In this document: positions 46,076 through 58,767 of the stretch, in pieces
How positions within the stretch are numbered: the stretch's first letter is position 1
Layout: every line of letters starts with the position of its first letter
Assembly (NCBI GenBank): GCA_027922465.2
Contig: BQMF02000486.1
Coordinates: 124,001 to 188,000 of the forward strand
Reading direction: 5' to 3'
Length of the DNA stretch: 64,000 nt
Source: Turritopsis dohrnii
Taxonomy: Eukaryota > Cnidaria > Hydrozoa > Anthoathecata > Oceaniidae
Notes under the pieces: model-generated
Told to the model about the DNA's origin: nothing
Databases searched by the model: none
What the model saw: only the letters and a program-made list of their open reading frames with translations
Program-made: the position numbers and the translations under genes

Positions 46076-48684
46076 ATTGTAAATATTTTTTTAGGATTAG
46101 ATAATTTTATTGTTAATATATTTTGTTAAATATGAATATAGAATGAATTTCGATCTACTTTCGAATATTTTGAGTTCCGAACTTTTGCGAAAAAGTTTGT
46201 GATCATTTTTCAAGATAACAAATGATTTTCTAGGTTAAGATAAAACTTTTATTCCGATCGAACTTTTTTCTATTAGAATTTCTTTCCATCTGATAATATT
46301 TTGAAGGGAAAACGAATAATGAATGAAGTTATGAGAATGACCGTTTTGAGGAAAGTCCAAGTTTTCAGTTTCGTAGAAGGTTTTAATAGCTGATGAAATA
46401 ATATAATTTTCAAGAAATCTTAATTCTATGATGAAAAACAATTCTTGATTAAAACAATTGAAAATAGGATCGAAAACTCCCGTCGAAATTTCTTAACGTT
46501 GATATAATGACGTCACGAGAAACTCTTTTCAACTTAAACTTTTCTTGTGAAGATCTAAAAAGAGGTTATGAAATTTCTTCTGACTTCATTCTCTGCTTAA
46601 AATTATTTTATCATCTTTATTATGGCGTGAATATTTTCTCAGGGTGAACATTTTGAGAGAAAACAACAAGTCGAACGAAAAAGTTCTTTTTATTCCCTTG
46701 ACACTTCTATAAATAGAAATCGATCTATAAATATCTTAAGTATGTGACCAAATTAAAGCTTATCGACAATCTCAATATCCTTCTCAAGATCAAAACGTAA
46801 AACTTTAAAAACGGTATAAAAGAATCGATAATTCACCTGACATGTTTTTCATTTAAAATGTTGGTTTCTAATGAAACATGACGTCATTCAATGATAGCTG
46901 ATGATAGTTTAGAAATCAGGAAAAAACGTTTTATACTGGAGTAATAAGTGAGGTTTTTAACACAACAGTCATTTCGTGGACGAGGCTGTCGTTGGAAAAT
47001 AGAAGTTTAGATTCCTTTCACTAAACAGCAGGTTTGAAGAAAAGTTTCTTATTTTGGGAAAGGAGAAAAAAGGTTTAGAGAGAATTCTAAGCATTTGATA
47101 AACAGACAGATGGTGGAAGTTCAACATCAGGGGTATGTTAAAGCGCTTTAACATATTCGTGGAAACATCAAGGAAGATTTTTGTATAATTACCATAAGGT
47201 TAACAAATTTTAAAGAGTAGAGATAGTGTTTTAGAATAGTATCGAAACTTGCTTCAAAAGTTTCTCTTCAACTCTAAGCAGAAGAACGTCGAACAATGAC
47301 TGAAAGTTCGCAGTCGGAAAATCCAGAAAAAATCTGGAAATATTAGTTTTTGAAGATATTTTTACTGCAGTTACTATTTTTCTGACATCGTTTGAAATTT
47401 GAACTGCCCACGTTTATAATGCTTTCATATCTTACATAGTAAAGGCTGGTTTCCACTTGCCCATTTTACCACGGGAACGGGAACAGGGAAGTCGGGAAAA
47501 TCAGTTTCGATTAATTCAAAAAATTCGGAAACGGAATAAAAACATAAACAATCAAAATGGAGTCTGTAATCAGCATAGTTTGAGAAGACAATTATTCTAT
47601 TTGCTATTACTGCAACACTTAAAAACCGAGACAGATAAGAAGTACAAAAAACAACTTGAAATACAAATTTTGATTGGCACAAAAAAAAACCGTTTCCTGA
47701 GAGTAACCGGAAAAACTCTGAACTCAATCCATCTTTTTCCAGCAGAGAAACTAGACAAATAAACTTTCTCGTTGATTTTGAATAAGCTACCAACGCGCAT
47801 GCTCACATGATCCAAATACTATCTAATAAAACAACCAATTGTTGCGCTCTTCAATATCATCTGATGTTTTGCCATCCTACAATCTTTCATGAATGCACGA
47901 TGTAAAATGTTACAACAAAATGATTCCATCCATGTTTTCAAAGTTGTTGCATTTGTTTGGTTGTGAAAATGCTAAGTTTTAGACAATGTTGCGTGAACAT
48001 TATAACAATTTGAATTTATTGACATGTATAGTTTGTAGTTTTGTTTCTAATGAGATGTGTTTTTACGAAGAAAAAAAAACAAACTGCGGCTGCTGGTATA
48101 ATAAAATGAAATCAATACAATTTAGATCTTTCGCACGAATGTGTAATAAATCATCTGTATGTATCTGTGTGTGCAGGCCCTTAAAGTGTTGAAGAGAAGT
48201 GCAAAAACCATGCTTACCTATTTAAAAACCGATTTTTCCAAGTTGAATGCAACAAAGTTTTGTTGGTAACGACGAGGGATTGCTTGCAAGGGGATGTCGT
48301 CCATTTTTTAATGTTTTCCGATGTACTTGTTGACTTTGTGTTTTTTAACGCATGAAAAATACAGAACAAGTTTGATACGATATAGTATCTCGTTTTGTGT
48401 TTTATACTAAACCCGATAAATATTCAAACCACCGAAAACAACATCTACCAAGCCGATTTTAAAGTGCTGAGAAGAAACTAAGCCCGTCCAGCTAGGAAAA
48501 GATAACATTTCACGTATGCGCAGTAAATAAAGTTTTTAAATAAACAACAATAACATACACCCCATCTAGGGTTGATACAACCACCATGTGATCGGCCTAC
48601 CATATACAGATGAACGATGTTGACGGAGGAATTTCAAATATCCTTCCAACAAGAAGATTATTATGACAATGATGAATTGCTATC
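46076..48684. other. Intergenic region after the ankyrin exon
   Basis: 3' flank of the Death-domain gene. At 47,448-47,830 several frames overlap on both strands over sequence starting GGCTGGTTTCCACTTGCCC, which looks like the end of a dispersed repeat; I could not find its partner end. No gene supported. Confidence 0.4.
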
Positions 48685-48785
48685 ATAACCTTTCAAAGCG
48701 AGGCTGCCATTATCACAACCACTTAAAGCGAGGCTGTCATATCATGACCTCTCAAAGCGAGGCTGTCATATCATGACTTCACAAC
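48685..48785. repeat. Three imperfect ~33-bp tandem units
   Basis: The phrase AAAGCGAGGCTGTCAT recurs at 48,695, 48,726 and 48,756, with CATGACCTCTC-like links. Direct, contiguous and short; a local expansion just beyond the 3' end of the WWOX relic. Confidence 0.7.
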
Positions 48786-48974
48786 AGTTTTAAGACATCA
48801 CATATCCACAATGGATATCAATCGGTTGTTATTGTCACGAAAAATATGAAATTTGTCATATGAAAGTATTTATGCAGACGTCAGCAGAAATTATTGACAT
48901 ATAAAAGAATAAAATGTTCTTCTAGCTGCGATCAATCTTCAATATTGCCTCAAAATGTTTTGGGAGGTCTGGTG

Positions 48975-50494
48975 TCAACTTTTCCATATAATGAATCTTT
49001 CACTCATCTTCCATAGACTTTTGGCGAGTTGTTCGTCTTGCGGAAGATCTGATGGAACACAACCGCAGAAATTATTGAAATAATAACCGCCCACGCCCTC
49101 CATTTCCAGAGAAGTGGCGCAATAGATGACAGTAGCTGCACCTTGCGCCTAAAATAAAATAAAAATGGTTGGTTCTGATACATTTTAATTTTCAACCATG
49201 AATGAAATATTTGTTTGAATGAAATATTTGTTTTATCACCTGTGATTTGCTGAACGGCCTCGAGAAGAAGTGAAGAAGTTTGTAAAGGTAAGAATGTCTT
49301 TGAATGTGTAAACCAAATTGCACAATTTTGATTGGTTATAAGCAATAATGGATTCGTAATCGCATTCTCTGATTGGCAGATTTAAAATATCCATTGTATA
49401 TCCATACAGTGAAGGATATCTAAACATCGAAAGTAACTACAACGTAAGTATAATAAAAATATGAGTGAGGATAGCTTTTGATTCAAACTTTTCTTCGATT
49501 TGATTTCAAAGAAACTGGTGATCGCTTGAAGCTCGACAATCCAGTAGCTATGTTAATCACAGTCAGTGGTTAGTAAGGGACATTGTCATTTCGGTGGATT
49601 TTCATATCCGAACGTTTATGTTAAGAGTATTGAACGTTTATGCTAAGAGTATTGAACGTTTATGTTAAGAGTATTGAACGTTTACGTTAAGAGTATTAAT
49701 GATCAATGAGTGACAAGCTCTTATGCTGGCTCTTTTGATGGACTCTATAAACTGAATCAATTGTAAGTTTCTAAGTAAAAATTTGCAATCAGTAAGATCT
49801 GCTATCTTATTATCACAATTCTTGATTTGTAGGTATTTACATGAGAATAAGTTAATCAGTATTGAATCTGAAGTGTTTAAAGACATGAAAAGTTTGAATA
49901 AAGTATTAGAGTATTTTTGGCTCAAAATGCAAAAGACTTTCTAACTCTCTCATAGATCAATTTTTACAACGCAACAAATCTGTAACATGGACGTATTTTC
50001 TATGAGTTTCAAATGAGCGGAGACAACAGTAAAAGTAAATCAATAAATAACAGAATCTCCAAGAAACTCAATACAACTACATTAGATGTTGCTATCGTAC
50101 AATATTCATGAAATCCTGGGGTTTTTTGAGCCCTGGGTTTTTTTTGAGCTTCTTTTTAAGGGTTTACTAGACATCCCGTTTGTTCCCACAATGCAATGCT
50201 ATTTTGCTTTCTTGACCAACAAACAGAGTAAGCAGAGTTCAGTGGAAAAGCAAGCATAACCGCGATGCATAACCACCAAACCTTCTTCTATCACCGAATC
50301 ACTTACCTGTGAGATTCTGACGCGACAACTACGACACGTGTCGGAGCACTTTCTATTAAGACATCCTTTAGTAAATCCGTCAAATGTCCATCCGTCCCAG
50401 ATGGTTGACGGCGAATGTTTTTTCGATTCCATCGACAGTCAAGGAGTAAGGAAGACCCATCACGCCTGCATTGCAGATCGATATGTCGACTGGC
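48975..50494 (-). pseudogene. WWOX: WWOX-like oxidoreductase, decayed SDR part
   Basis: Three minus-strand exon remnants. 50,494-50,307 encodes [18 protein letters not shown], a frameshift after NHLG, then [20 protein letters not shown] and SESHR, ending at a GTAAGT donor. 49,419-49,240 starts YPSLYGYTMDIL and holds the catalytic Y-x3-K (AYNQSKLCN), then lacks about 25 residues (the L-S-P-R-G...H-P-G-N part) and resumes in another frame as YLYKLLHFFSRPFSKS. 49,148-48,975 encodes the last exon, GAATVIYCATSLEMEGVGG, Y-Y-F-N-N-F-C-G-C and a terminal TGA. WWOX is an SDR-family oxidoreductase with N-terminal WW domains in animals; no WW or Rossmann GxxxGxG exon was found upstream in the window. 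Frameshift plus deletion indicate a pseudogene, unless the assembly is faulty. Confidence 0.75.
49611..49697. repeat. 22-bp tandem repeat, four units
   Basis: Unit GAACGTTTATGTTAAGAGTATT with single changes, contiguous. It lies between WWOX exon remnants. Confidence 0.9.
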
Positions 50495-52490
50495 CTGCAA
50501 GTAGAACTTTCACGCACGTTACATGAACGATCACAAATTCAGTCGGGGAAAAGTCAGGAAGGAAGCAGATGCTCTTGTCATTCTGTGCAGATGTACCTTA
50601 TTTTCAGTATTAGTGTGCTATGCTTCTACTAGACTATGAAATGATGTTTTACTTTGATTTAGTGTAGTATACCTTAGGTTGACTTTTTTTGCGTCGCCTT
50701 GTTTTAGCGGATGAGCATGTTCACAAAAAAATTTTCCAGACCAAATATTCATCGCTTTATTGTTTTATCCACGAGAGCAACTTGACAGAGCAGATGATTC
50801 TTACAGGGTATCAGAATAGAAAAAAACTTTAATGATGTATATTTTATTTCTCATCTATAACATGGCCTCATCATCTTGCTGCTTGTCGCCTTCTAGCTCC
50901 TCATCTTCGATGTCTTATATTGAAACTGGGAATAATGAGAGTACTAAACCAAACTGTGAGAGGATCCATAAATAAAATTGAAAAAGGTCCATTTGCATAC
51001 ACAAGTTATATAAGAATATAACTCTGAAGTTTTTTAGAAAATCATGTTTGTTTGTTGTTCTATTTTGTTGTTGTTTTTTTACCTTCTGGCAATTCTCCGT
51101 AATTTCCCAATCATTAATTAAACGGTCATTCATTAAAATTAGATTGTGTTAAATCCATGTCCATCCATTTTCGCAAAATCTTACTGACACAAAAAAAAGT
51201 TGTCCTAAGGTAATGTAGTGTTCTGGGCTTCTATTAGGGGGTGTTTATATGGAGGTGAGCTTGCCCGGATAGGCAGGCTGACTTGTTAAGCCAAGACAAT
51301 TTCATCTCTCTTTTATATGGAAGTGAGTTGGTTATTTTTTTGCTTATCAAATAGTATGTGCATGCTATGAAATAGCTCACCTCCATGTAAGCACCCCCTT
51401 AATCTATGAAATTATCAGACTCTTGTTATGTTGAAAATGAAAAAAGTGAATTGTAGACTTGCATACCATATTGATTGTTTATATCTTGTATTCTGTGTCC
51501 TCTGTTTTTGATTTTTATGTTGTTTAGTTTTAGTTGTAATTCTATTGACATCTGAACACAATTTGTGCTTGCTGCAATTTGTGTTTTTATCCAATTTGTT
51601 GTTTCTATTTAACTATGATAAGAGGACACATTACCTTAATCAACACATTGACATAAAAAGTTGCCTCATAGATGTCGAGTGATTGCTTCATTGTTTGTTC
51701 TATTTTTTTCTTGGCAAAGCTTGCAAAACCTTTGAAATGGTTTTTGGTCATTCAGTTTAATGTTTAGTAGACCATATTACCGAGCGAGCCACATATAAAG
51801 TTTGCAATGTTTAAACGTATAGTGTTAGCTGTACACACTTATAGTTCATAACCAGTTATTTTTACTGAAGGAAGCAAAGCAATGTTTTCACAAATTGCCT
51901 TATTTTAGTTTTGTGGCTTATTTTAAATGAAGGAGTTTCTTCTGAAATCCTGTTCCTTTATTCATTTTAAATAAGAATTATGTAGTGCAATAGTCTTATT
52001 TATATGTCACCTTTTTTTCATCTTATCACTGAATTGGAGTGTGATATAGTGTAACTTTTGTCCATTATTCAAGCAATGCAAGTATAGAGTACTAAGCTGA
52101 TAAAATGATAGGCCGCTCTAAATTGATTGCCCAATCAATAAAAAAAGGCAGTGTAGTATAGTACACATACACTACATATTTCCATTGTTTTGACAGTGAA
52201 CAAAAGTTGCCTTTCATAATAGCTTATTTCCTGTCCTCCATATTTGCTATAAACACTAAAAATGCCTCAGTAAAGAAAACATAACTTCTTCTCTGGCCTC
52301 CAAAAGTGGCATAAAAAGGGCATAAAATCTTGTCCTTCAGCATAAAAAAAGCATAAAATATTGCATTTTTTGGCATAAAATCATAAAAAAAAGTTTGTAG
52401 CTTATGAGTGGGAGCCCTGCGGGAGAAAGATTGCACAACAAAAATATAGTCGAGGAAAATATTAGTTATGGAGAAAAATCGAGTTTAAAA
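50495..52490. other. Intergenic region
   Basis: Besides the MITE at 51,233-51,403, there is a block at 52,215-52,425 with seven GGCATAAAA/GCATAAAAT words, probably part of an old repeat. Upstream WWOX exons would be expected here on the minus strand, but I see none. Confidence 0.4.
51233..51403. mobile_element. 171-bp palindromic MITE
   Basis: The left end ATTAGGGGGTGTTTATATGG continues as AGGTGAGC. The right end GCTCACCTCCATGTAAGCAC ends CCCCTTAAT. These 28-nt arms pair with few mismatches. No gene fits within it. Confidence 0.8.
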
Positions 52491-55145
52491 ATAGTTTAGA
52501 AATGACCGAGGGAAAATCCATTCGTCAAAATATTATGATCACGTGACTGATTTCGTCTTTGTCATCAAACGATTTCTATTCAGCTATGTTTGTGGTGAGA
52601 AATTATTCGAATACACGATTAAAGGCGATGGTGGATGGTTTCTTCACAACAAAAGAGGTAAGTGTGAAGGAAGAAAGATGGCGCACCATTTCCTTGAGAT
52701 AGCGTACTCAGCACACTTCTTGACGTCATCCAAAGAACTCAAGACACACTTGACGACATCAACTGCAGCAAAAAAAGTTCTAAACAAAACAATATCACCA
52801 TGGCAACATTCAAGCTCATCCATCGTTCGTCTTTGTTTCATTGGAAAAGTCATTCCTTAGTTTCATGAACGACAAAAAATGAACACCTGTTTATTTCGGA
52901 TTTTTAGGGCGGCTTTTTCACCTTCCTTTTTGGCCAAATTGGTGAATTTTTGGTACTTATGTTTTTTAGCCGATGGACTTGAATCCGGATCACCTCTTCA
53001 AAGGAAAAAACTCAACATTAGAATCCCCTTTTGAACCCATAGGCTTGAAAACGGAGTAATAGGGTCGGGCCGACATTGTTTAGGCTCATAAGGTATTCAC
53101 AATATTCATGAAACCAATTACAACTTAAGACGACTAGCATATCAAATTTATTGTTAAATTTCCATTAAAAACAAGAAATATTTAAAAAAACAGTTGTGGT
53201 TTTTCTTCTTGTTGTTGTTCTTTGACCTTAGAGTGGTCACTATGCGTACGCAGCATTTGCGTTTGATTATAAACCACAGTATTAACAATATTTATTTCTG
53301 TAAGATCATCTGAGAACTTTTCTTACTTTCTCTTATAACATAACTTACGTAACTCTAACTTTTTACAAACTATTAATAAATGGTTTTCGTTTCACTGTTT
53401 ACATTTGATTTTGACTACTACGCCGGAATTGAGAAGTCTTAAATTACACACGAGAAGAAGTTTGTATATACATGCACTTCAAATAATCGATCGTGAAATT
53501 TCGTCCAGTGTCCGAAATTTCATTTTCTAACGTTGCGGCTCGTAAGTTACGAACTTGATGATCGTAAACGACAACAAGGATAAAAAGTTAAGACAAAATC
53601 TCATCAGTTGCGTCCTCTGTTCGGCTATAAGTGCGGCGTTTAATAGAGGGCTGCGTTAATCAGAGGGTGGCGATTACGACAATTGAACTGAATTAATCGT
53701 CGTAATCGCCAGGTCTGAACCATTAATTAATTCCATTGCGTAATGTAAATACACGCTTTTTAAGTGCAAAGTTATAAGAGATTACAAGGCTCAGATTTGG
53801 TCGAAAATATTGAGGCCCGCATTTTTGTTCCAAAAAAAAAAACAGTTGTCCCAGGACACTGGATGGAAACGTCCTAAATAATGTTAAATTTTAAATAAAT
53901 AAAAGCTTCTAAATATTATGTTCATTTTGAGCATGAATTTTCTTATGAAATTTGTTTTCTTTATTTTTTTTCTGTGAAGAAGCACTTTCTCAAATTTGAT
54001 ACTTTTAATGGCGTTGATGATTACGTCTTTCAATCTGATGTTGAAATCGACTTATTTTTTATTTCCTTGAAATTCCACATTTTCATTCCATCTTTCGTGG
54101 TGTGGTTTACGGATTAACTGACGCTTCAAGTAACCTATCGTTAAATAAAACAAAGGGTGTGCTTTTGTATCTATCTACCCAATGACAAATTCGCTAGTTC
54201 GAGATCTGCACTATCACGCCTTCATTTCGAATGGTAATGATGACGTTTGCATTAATTAAAGAGCAGATGGCACCTCGGGAAAAAATTATTTCAGAACATT
54301 CTTCTAACTGATAGCAGTTATTATACCTGAAGTGCAGTTATTATACCTGTATAAATATTTTTGAAAACAACAACAACAACAAAATGACGAGAGTGACGTC
54401 ATCATCAACACTAAGAGTAAAAACGAGGCGCGATCTGCAATGTGGATAATTCATGGATTTATGAATACGAGAAACAAAGGAACTTACGTCAGAGCGATTG
54501 GAGCGGATGTTTGTCACCATTTGTTTTCTTCTCATCAATGCAGAAATTTGTACACTTGTAAGATAAGGTTAACTTCCGTATATGCATAGCTCTTATGGAA
54601 GTGCTTCACCATTTTGTATCGTGAGAAGTATCCCTGGGAGTTTAACCTCGAAAAATATTTTTTTACTCAACAATCATAAACAAATCCCCGGATTTTGTGC
54701 ATAAAAGGAAATAATCCTAATTATTTAATCTCTGTCTGTGTGTCGTGTATATGAAGCCTCACCTTAAATTTAGAATATAAATCAGATTTCATCTTATTTA
54801 CATGAATGACGTTTGAGGAATCACATGCTTACGTGCTGGCTGACATGTAAACACGATAGGCATGTGACTGGCTCAGCATGAAAGCGCTGCGTTTGATCTG
54901 ACAAAAGGCATAGACTCGATATATCGAACAAAATTTATGTGTTTACCGGCCATCCTCTTGTGTTGTCGAAACTGTGACGCGTGCAGTGGAATAAATTTTA
55001 TGCTGATACAACGGTTTTTTTGTTTGGCCGTGGTCAGTTCGCCGAAGTTTTAAAAAAGTAAATTTTATTCACAGATACGTTTTAGTAAGTGAGACGAATT
55101 GTTATGTGGTTTTGCAAAATTCACTTTTTATCAACACCATAACTC
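52491..55145. other. Intergenic region between the WWOX and FA2H relics
   Basis: The frame 52,543-52,860 has mixed composition but no motif I recognise. At 53,490-53,870 the blocks TTTCGTCCAGTGTCC and GGACACTGGATGGAAACG form inverted ends of a probable 0.4-kb MITE; inside it, GCGATTACGAC and GTCGTAATCGCC form a hairpin (53,680-53,712). Confidence 0.4.
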
Positions 55146-55262
55146 ATGCAAGACCTGCGTGAATGGCTTACTTTGCAACTCAACCAAAAATGTCACTCCA
55201 CCTACTTTTTGCACAATGCTTGTGTGAGAATGGCTTACCTTACAACTCAATCAAAAAATGGA
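55146..55262 (+). repeat. Tandem duplication at the FA2H start
   Basis: The segment holding GAATGGCTTACTTTGCAACT, then CAACCAAAAATG, recurs about 67 bp later as GAATGGCTTACCTTACAACT, then CAATCAAAAAATG. The duplication gives two candidate start codons; the downstream one (55,230) leads directly into the cytochrome b5 domain. Confidence 0.65.
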
Positions 55263-55705
55263 AAGAAGAAACATTACCAATTTTATACTCTTACAGAAGT
55301 CCACAAGCACAACACAGAAGACGACTGCTGGATCATTGAAAATGGTGATGTTTTTGATATAACGTCATTTCTGGAAAATCACCCTGGTGGCGCTGATATG
55401 ATATTAAGTCATGCTGGACAGGATATTACTGACATTTTAGTAGACAATTCTTCCCACGTACACATTAGAAATGCATACAGCTTGCTAAACTCTTATAAAA
55501 TAGTTGACGCTGGAAATAATAATATCAAGAAGGAGGTAAAAACATTTTCTTATTGATTCTGATGTAATTTTTCATTATTAAACATGTAGCTAGATAAATG
55601 ACAAAGGCAACTATATTTTGTTGTTTGGTGTTTTCCATATTCTCTCTTTTTGTGTTGGTATAATTATGCATGATTATTAAAATCAAAACCTCTGAACAAT
55701 AATCA

Positions 55706-55863
55706 GGCGCTATTTCTTTTTCGCACTCCCCTAAATATATCTTTTACTAGTTGACTCTTCATTGCGGAGATAAAAAATGACCCCTTATCCTAACCCTAAA
55801 CCTAACCCTGACTTTAAAAAATACTGAACGGAGAGTGGGGGTGCAAAAAGCAAAATAGCAACC
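55706..55863. mobile_element. MITE with telomere-like internal repeats, copy 2 (158 bp)
   Basis: Ends GCTATTTCTTTTTCGCACTC and GGGGTGCAAAAAGCAAAATAGC are inverted. The centre has CTAACCCTAAACCTAACCCT, telomere-like. The words CTAGTTGACTCTTCATTGCG and GGAGAGTG match the copy at 18 kb in inverse orientation. It lies in intron 1 of the FA2H relic. Confidence 0.75.
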
Positions 55864-56924
55864 CATAATCATCACAGATACTTCTCCATTCACTATATTT
55901 TAAACAAATGGACATTGAAGATTAATATGGAGACAAAACGACAAAAAGAAGCATAGATTATATAGATTAGGATGTACTAGCTTTATTTTGAGTTATAGCC
56001 GAACTAGAAGAACATAATATTTTAACTTGGATAGGTAAATATTGCTTACGTTTTTAAACAGCCCGCACTTAATTAAAAGATTAGAAAACGATTTTGACTG
56101 TTTTACTTCAAAATGTAAAGAATATTCACCCAGCTATCAAACTAAATGTTAAAACACAGGTCTGTCCCGCCATTCTGGGTTGAGACTGATAACTTTTTTA
56201 GGTTATGTGACAAAAATTCAACCCGGGATGGTCCCGGGTCAACACCGGGTTGACAAAACGAAAGCGCTAATTTAAAAAAAAATGGCGGATGCAAAGCGTA
56301 AAAAAATGCTTTTGGAATTGATATTTTCAAATATTATGATATTTACTGGACTGTTATTTCAAATGCATGGTATTCTGTCCTTGTACGTGCTTGATAGGAA
56401 GCAATTGATTCAAAATATTTCGACTTATGTGGCTTTGCGTCGCAGCAAACTGATCACTAAATTGAAACATAGCAGAAGAAACATCCGAAATAAAACGATC
56501 TGCTTGGTATAAAGAAGGAAGAACTGAACAATGGTGGATAAAAATGTACTACATTTATAACGATGATTTCGACTGGAAAAAAATTGTCGCATCACTCCAC
56601 TTGAATTTTTCATCCGCCATGTTTATCATTCAATAATGTTTTGGTGATACTGCGCATGCACTGTTACAAAAATTATATTTTCCAACCCGGCCTTCCGGGT
56701 TGGAGATATTACATGAGGCGAGCCAACTCGCCAAATCAACCCAACCAGAAAGCTGTAATGGCGATTCAACTTTTTTAGTACTTTTTTTCATTTTCATCAA
56801 AATTACAATTTGAAAATTAATTATAGCTTAATTTCCATTTACTAAAATTCCTCTTGATGTCCCTTGTTGCTTTTCTGAATAGATAACAGTTCAGACGTAA
56901 ATTAACGTTAATTGTGTTTCGTAG
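55864..56924. other. FA2H intron 1, remainder
   Basis: At 56,155-56,260 and 56,690-56,760 there are opposed GC-richer blocks (CAACCCGGGATGGTCCCGGG; AACCCGGCCTTCCGGGTTGG) that look like the two ends of a decayed element of about 0.6 kb. The small frame 56,282-56,512 between them is unsupported. Confidence 0.4.
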
Positions 56925-57903
56925 AACTTGATTCATTGGAACAATGGGCTGATTTGCCATGTGCACAAACTCAGAGAGGATTACATGACTTGGGTGAATT
57001 CTCCTGTTAACAGACCGTTACGGCTGTTTGACTCGGACTTCATAGAGTTTTTTCCAAAACAACTTGATTTGTTGTTCCAGCTGTTTGGATACCCTTCATT
57101 ATTTTCTGCTCAATAGTCGCCTGCAACAAAGATTTCAACACACTGCATTTCACAACATATCTGCATTGCTTTCATTCTGATTTTGTGTCGGACTGGGTTT
57201 TCCTAACTGGATGTTTGTGGAGTACATTCTTCATCGATTTCTTTTTCATTTGGATCCTAAAGGGAATTCACCATTTATGATTACTCTGCAATTTTTCCTG
57301 CATGGACAGCATCATAAGGTAATTTTTTTTTTGAATGAAAAGGCTTTTTCCCTGAAAAAATTTAATTCGGTGAAAAGTTTTATTGTAAATAATCAGTAGA
57401 AACTCCATTTTTGTAAAGAAACAACACAGAGATGTGTTTCTTTCTTACTTACATTCATTTAGAATGCTTGCCTTCCAAATTTGTGTTGTTCTTGCATGTT
57501 CCTTTTGACGGCAAACGCTTAGTGTTCCACCTGTTGCAGCTTCGGTGTTTGCTGTGTTTTTTCTGCAACGTATTACAAAAGTGTTTCCTGGCGGTCCCGG
57601 ACGGGCGTTATTTGCTGGTGGTATGTTTGGTTGCGTGGTATATGACCTATTACATTATTACTTTCATCGTCGCTCACCGAGAGGAGGTTGTTATTTACAT
57701 AAGATGAAATACTATCACGTTTTGCATCACTTTGGCGACTATGCAACAGGTTTGAGGGTTTCTTCACTGCTTTGCATAATGTGTGCTTCTACGTCGTTTA
57801 AAAACTCCAAAACGTTTAAATTCTAGGTTATGGTATCTCGACAAAGTTTTGGGATTATCCATTCTCTAATGTCAACAAGAAATATCACTACCATTTGACA
57901 TGA

Positions 57904-58767
57904 ATGTAATGTATTGAAAACGCAGGAGGTTTTGACGATTGGACTGGGTTCACCCCTTTGGTAAAACAATTAACGCAATTGGGACCTAGTATATATTAAG
58001 CTGAATATATTTTTCTATTTATTTATGTTTGGTAGGGTATTGGTATTATTTCTGATCATCTTCAAGTTTTGATGCAGAATAATAAACGTTTCAAAGTATA
58101 ACAAATTAGACATTGTTTGCATTCGTAGTTTTAGTCAAGCTGTGAATGATGAGCACGAAGTCTTCATAATCTATAGACATGATTAATAACAATGGCGCAA
58201 AACTTTGCGAAACGCCCCTATTTAAGATGTATTATTAATTTTAAAGAATTTTTTTTAGAATTTATAAAATAAAAGGGCTATTCTGTGTATTGTGTGTCTC
58301 GTTTGGTCTAAAGAACCAGATATTATTATTTTATTGTAAAACCACGAGTTAAGTGAGGTTCATGGTTTCCATCGACAAACAAAAGCTAAGTGCACAACCT
58401 TTTAAGACTGAGTTCCCAGTGGGCAAGATCATCAAAAACTCACTACGACGAAGAGTGTTATCATTAAAATTGTGTGTATATTTTTATAAAAACGCACGCC
58501 TTCCCAGAGAGTTTTCAACAAATTTGCTCGCTGGGTGTCAGGGCGTGTTTCTACATGACCATTTTTAAACAGGGTGAGACGAGTATTCAATTTCAATTGA
58601 AAAAACGCAGTGAGAAAATATATCTTCATTATATATTTTGCCATCTTTAATTAATTTCTTCTCATTCATGTACAATTGAATTTCTATGTTTTAAATAAGG
58701 TTGAATTTGATTGGTTTCTTTCTTTTACTCGCCGCTCAAAAAAAAACCGGTTCAACTTCAGACAAAA
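57904..58767. other. 3' flank of the FA2H relic
   Basis: AATAAA near 58,080 is the likely old polyadenylation signal. Nothing else recognised. Confidence 0.4.

Larger units (their letters stand above)
55230..57903 (+). pseudogene. FA2H: Fatty acid 2-hydroxylase-like gene with disabling lesions
   Basis: Exon 1 (55,230-55,535) encodes the haem-binding cytochrome b5 domain: DDCWIIENGDVFDITSF, then H-P-G-G and the second haem histidine in SSHVHIRNA. Exon 2 (56,925-57,318) gives LIHWNNGL, YMTWVNSPVNRPLRLFDSDF, then after a one-base loss in an A run near 57,055 and a TGA at 57,065 in place of Trp, FVVPAVWIPFII. After a further shift and a TGA at 57,178 it gives the hydroxylase boxes EYILHRFLFH and HGQHHK. 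Exon 3 (57,498-57,749) has its acceptor AG changed to AT, one base missing near 57,524, then GGPGRALFAGGMFG, LHYYFH and HVLHHFGD. Exon 4 (57,827-57,903) ends GYGISTKFWDY ... TGA, with AATAAA near 58,080. The intact enzyme adds a 2-hydroxyl to sphingolipid fatty acids in the ER. The histidine clusters survive but the frame does not. Confidence 0.8.

Noticed and set aside
47425..47815. Overlapping ORFs on both strands
   Set aside because: Composition follows a dispersed repeat, frames overlap in opposite directions, and no domain is seen.
52543..52860. ORF between the WWOX and FA2H relics
   Set aside because: No homology recognised, no splice support, and an overlapping antisense ORF of similar length.
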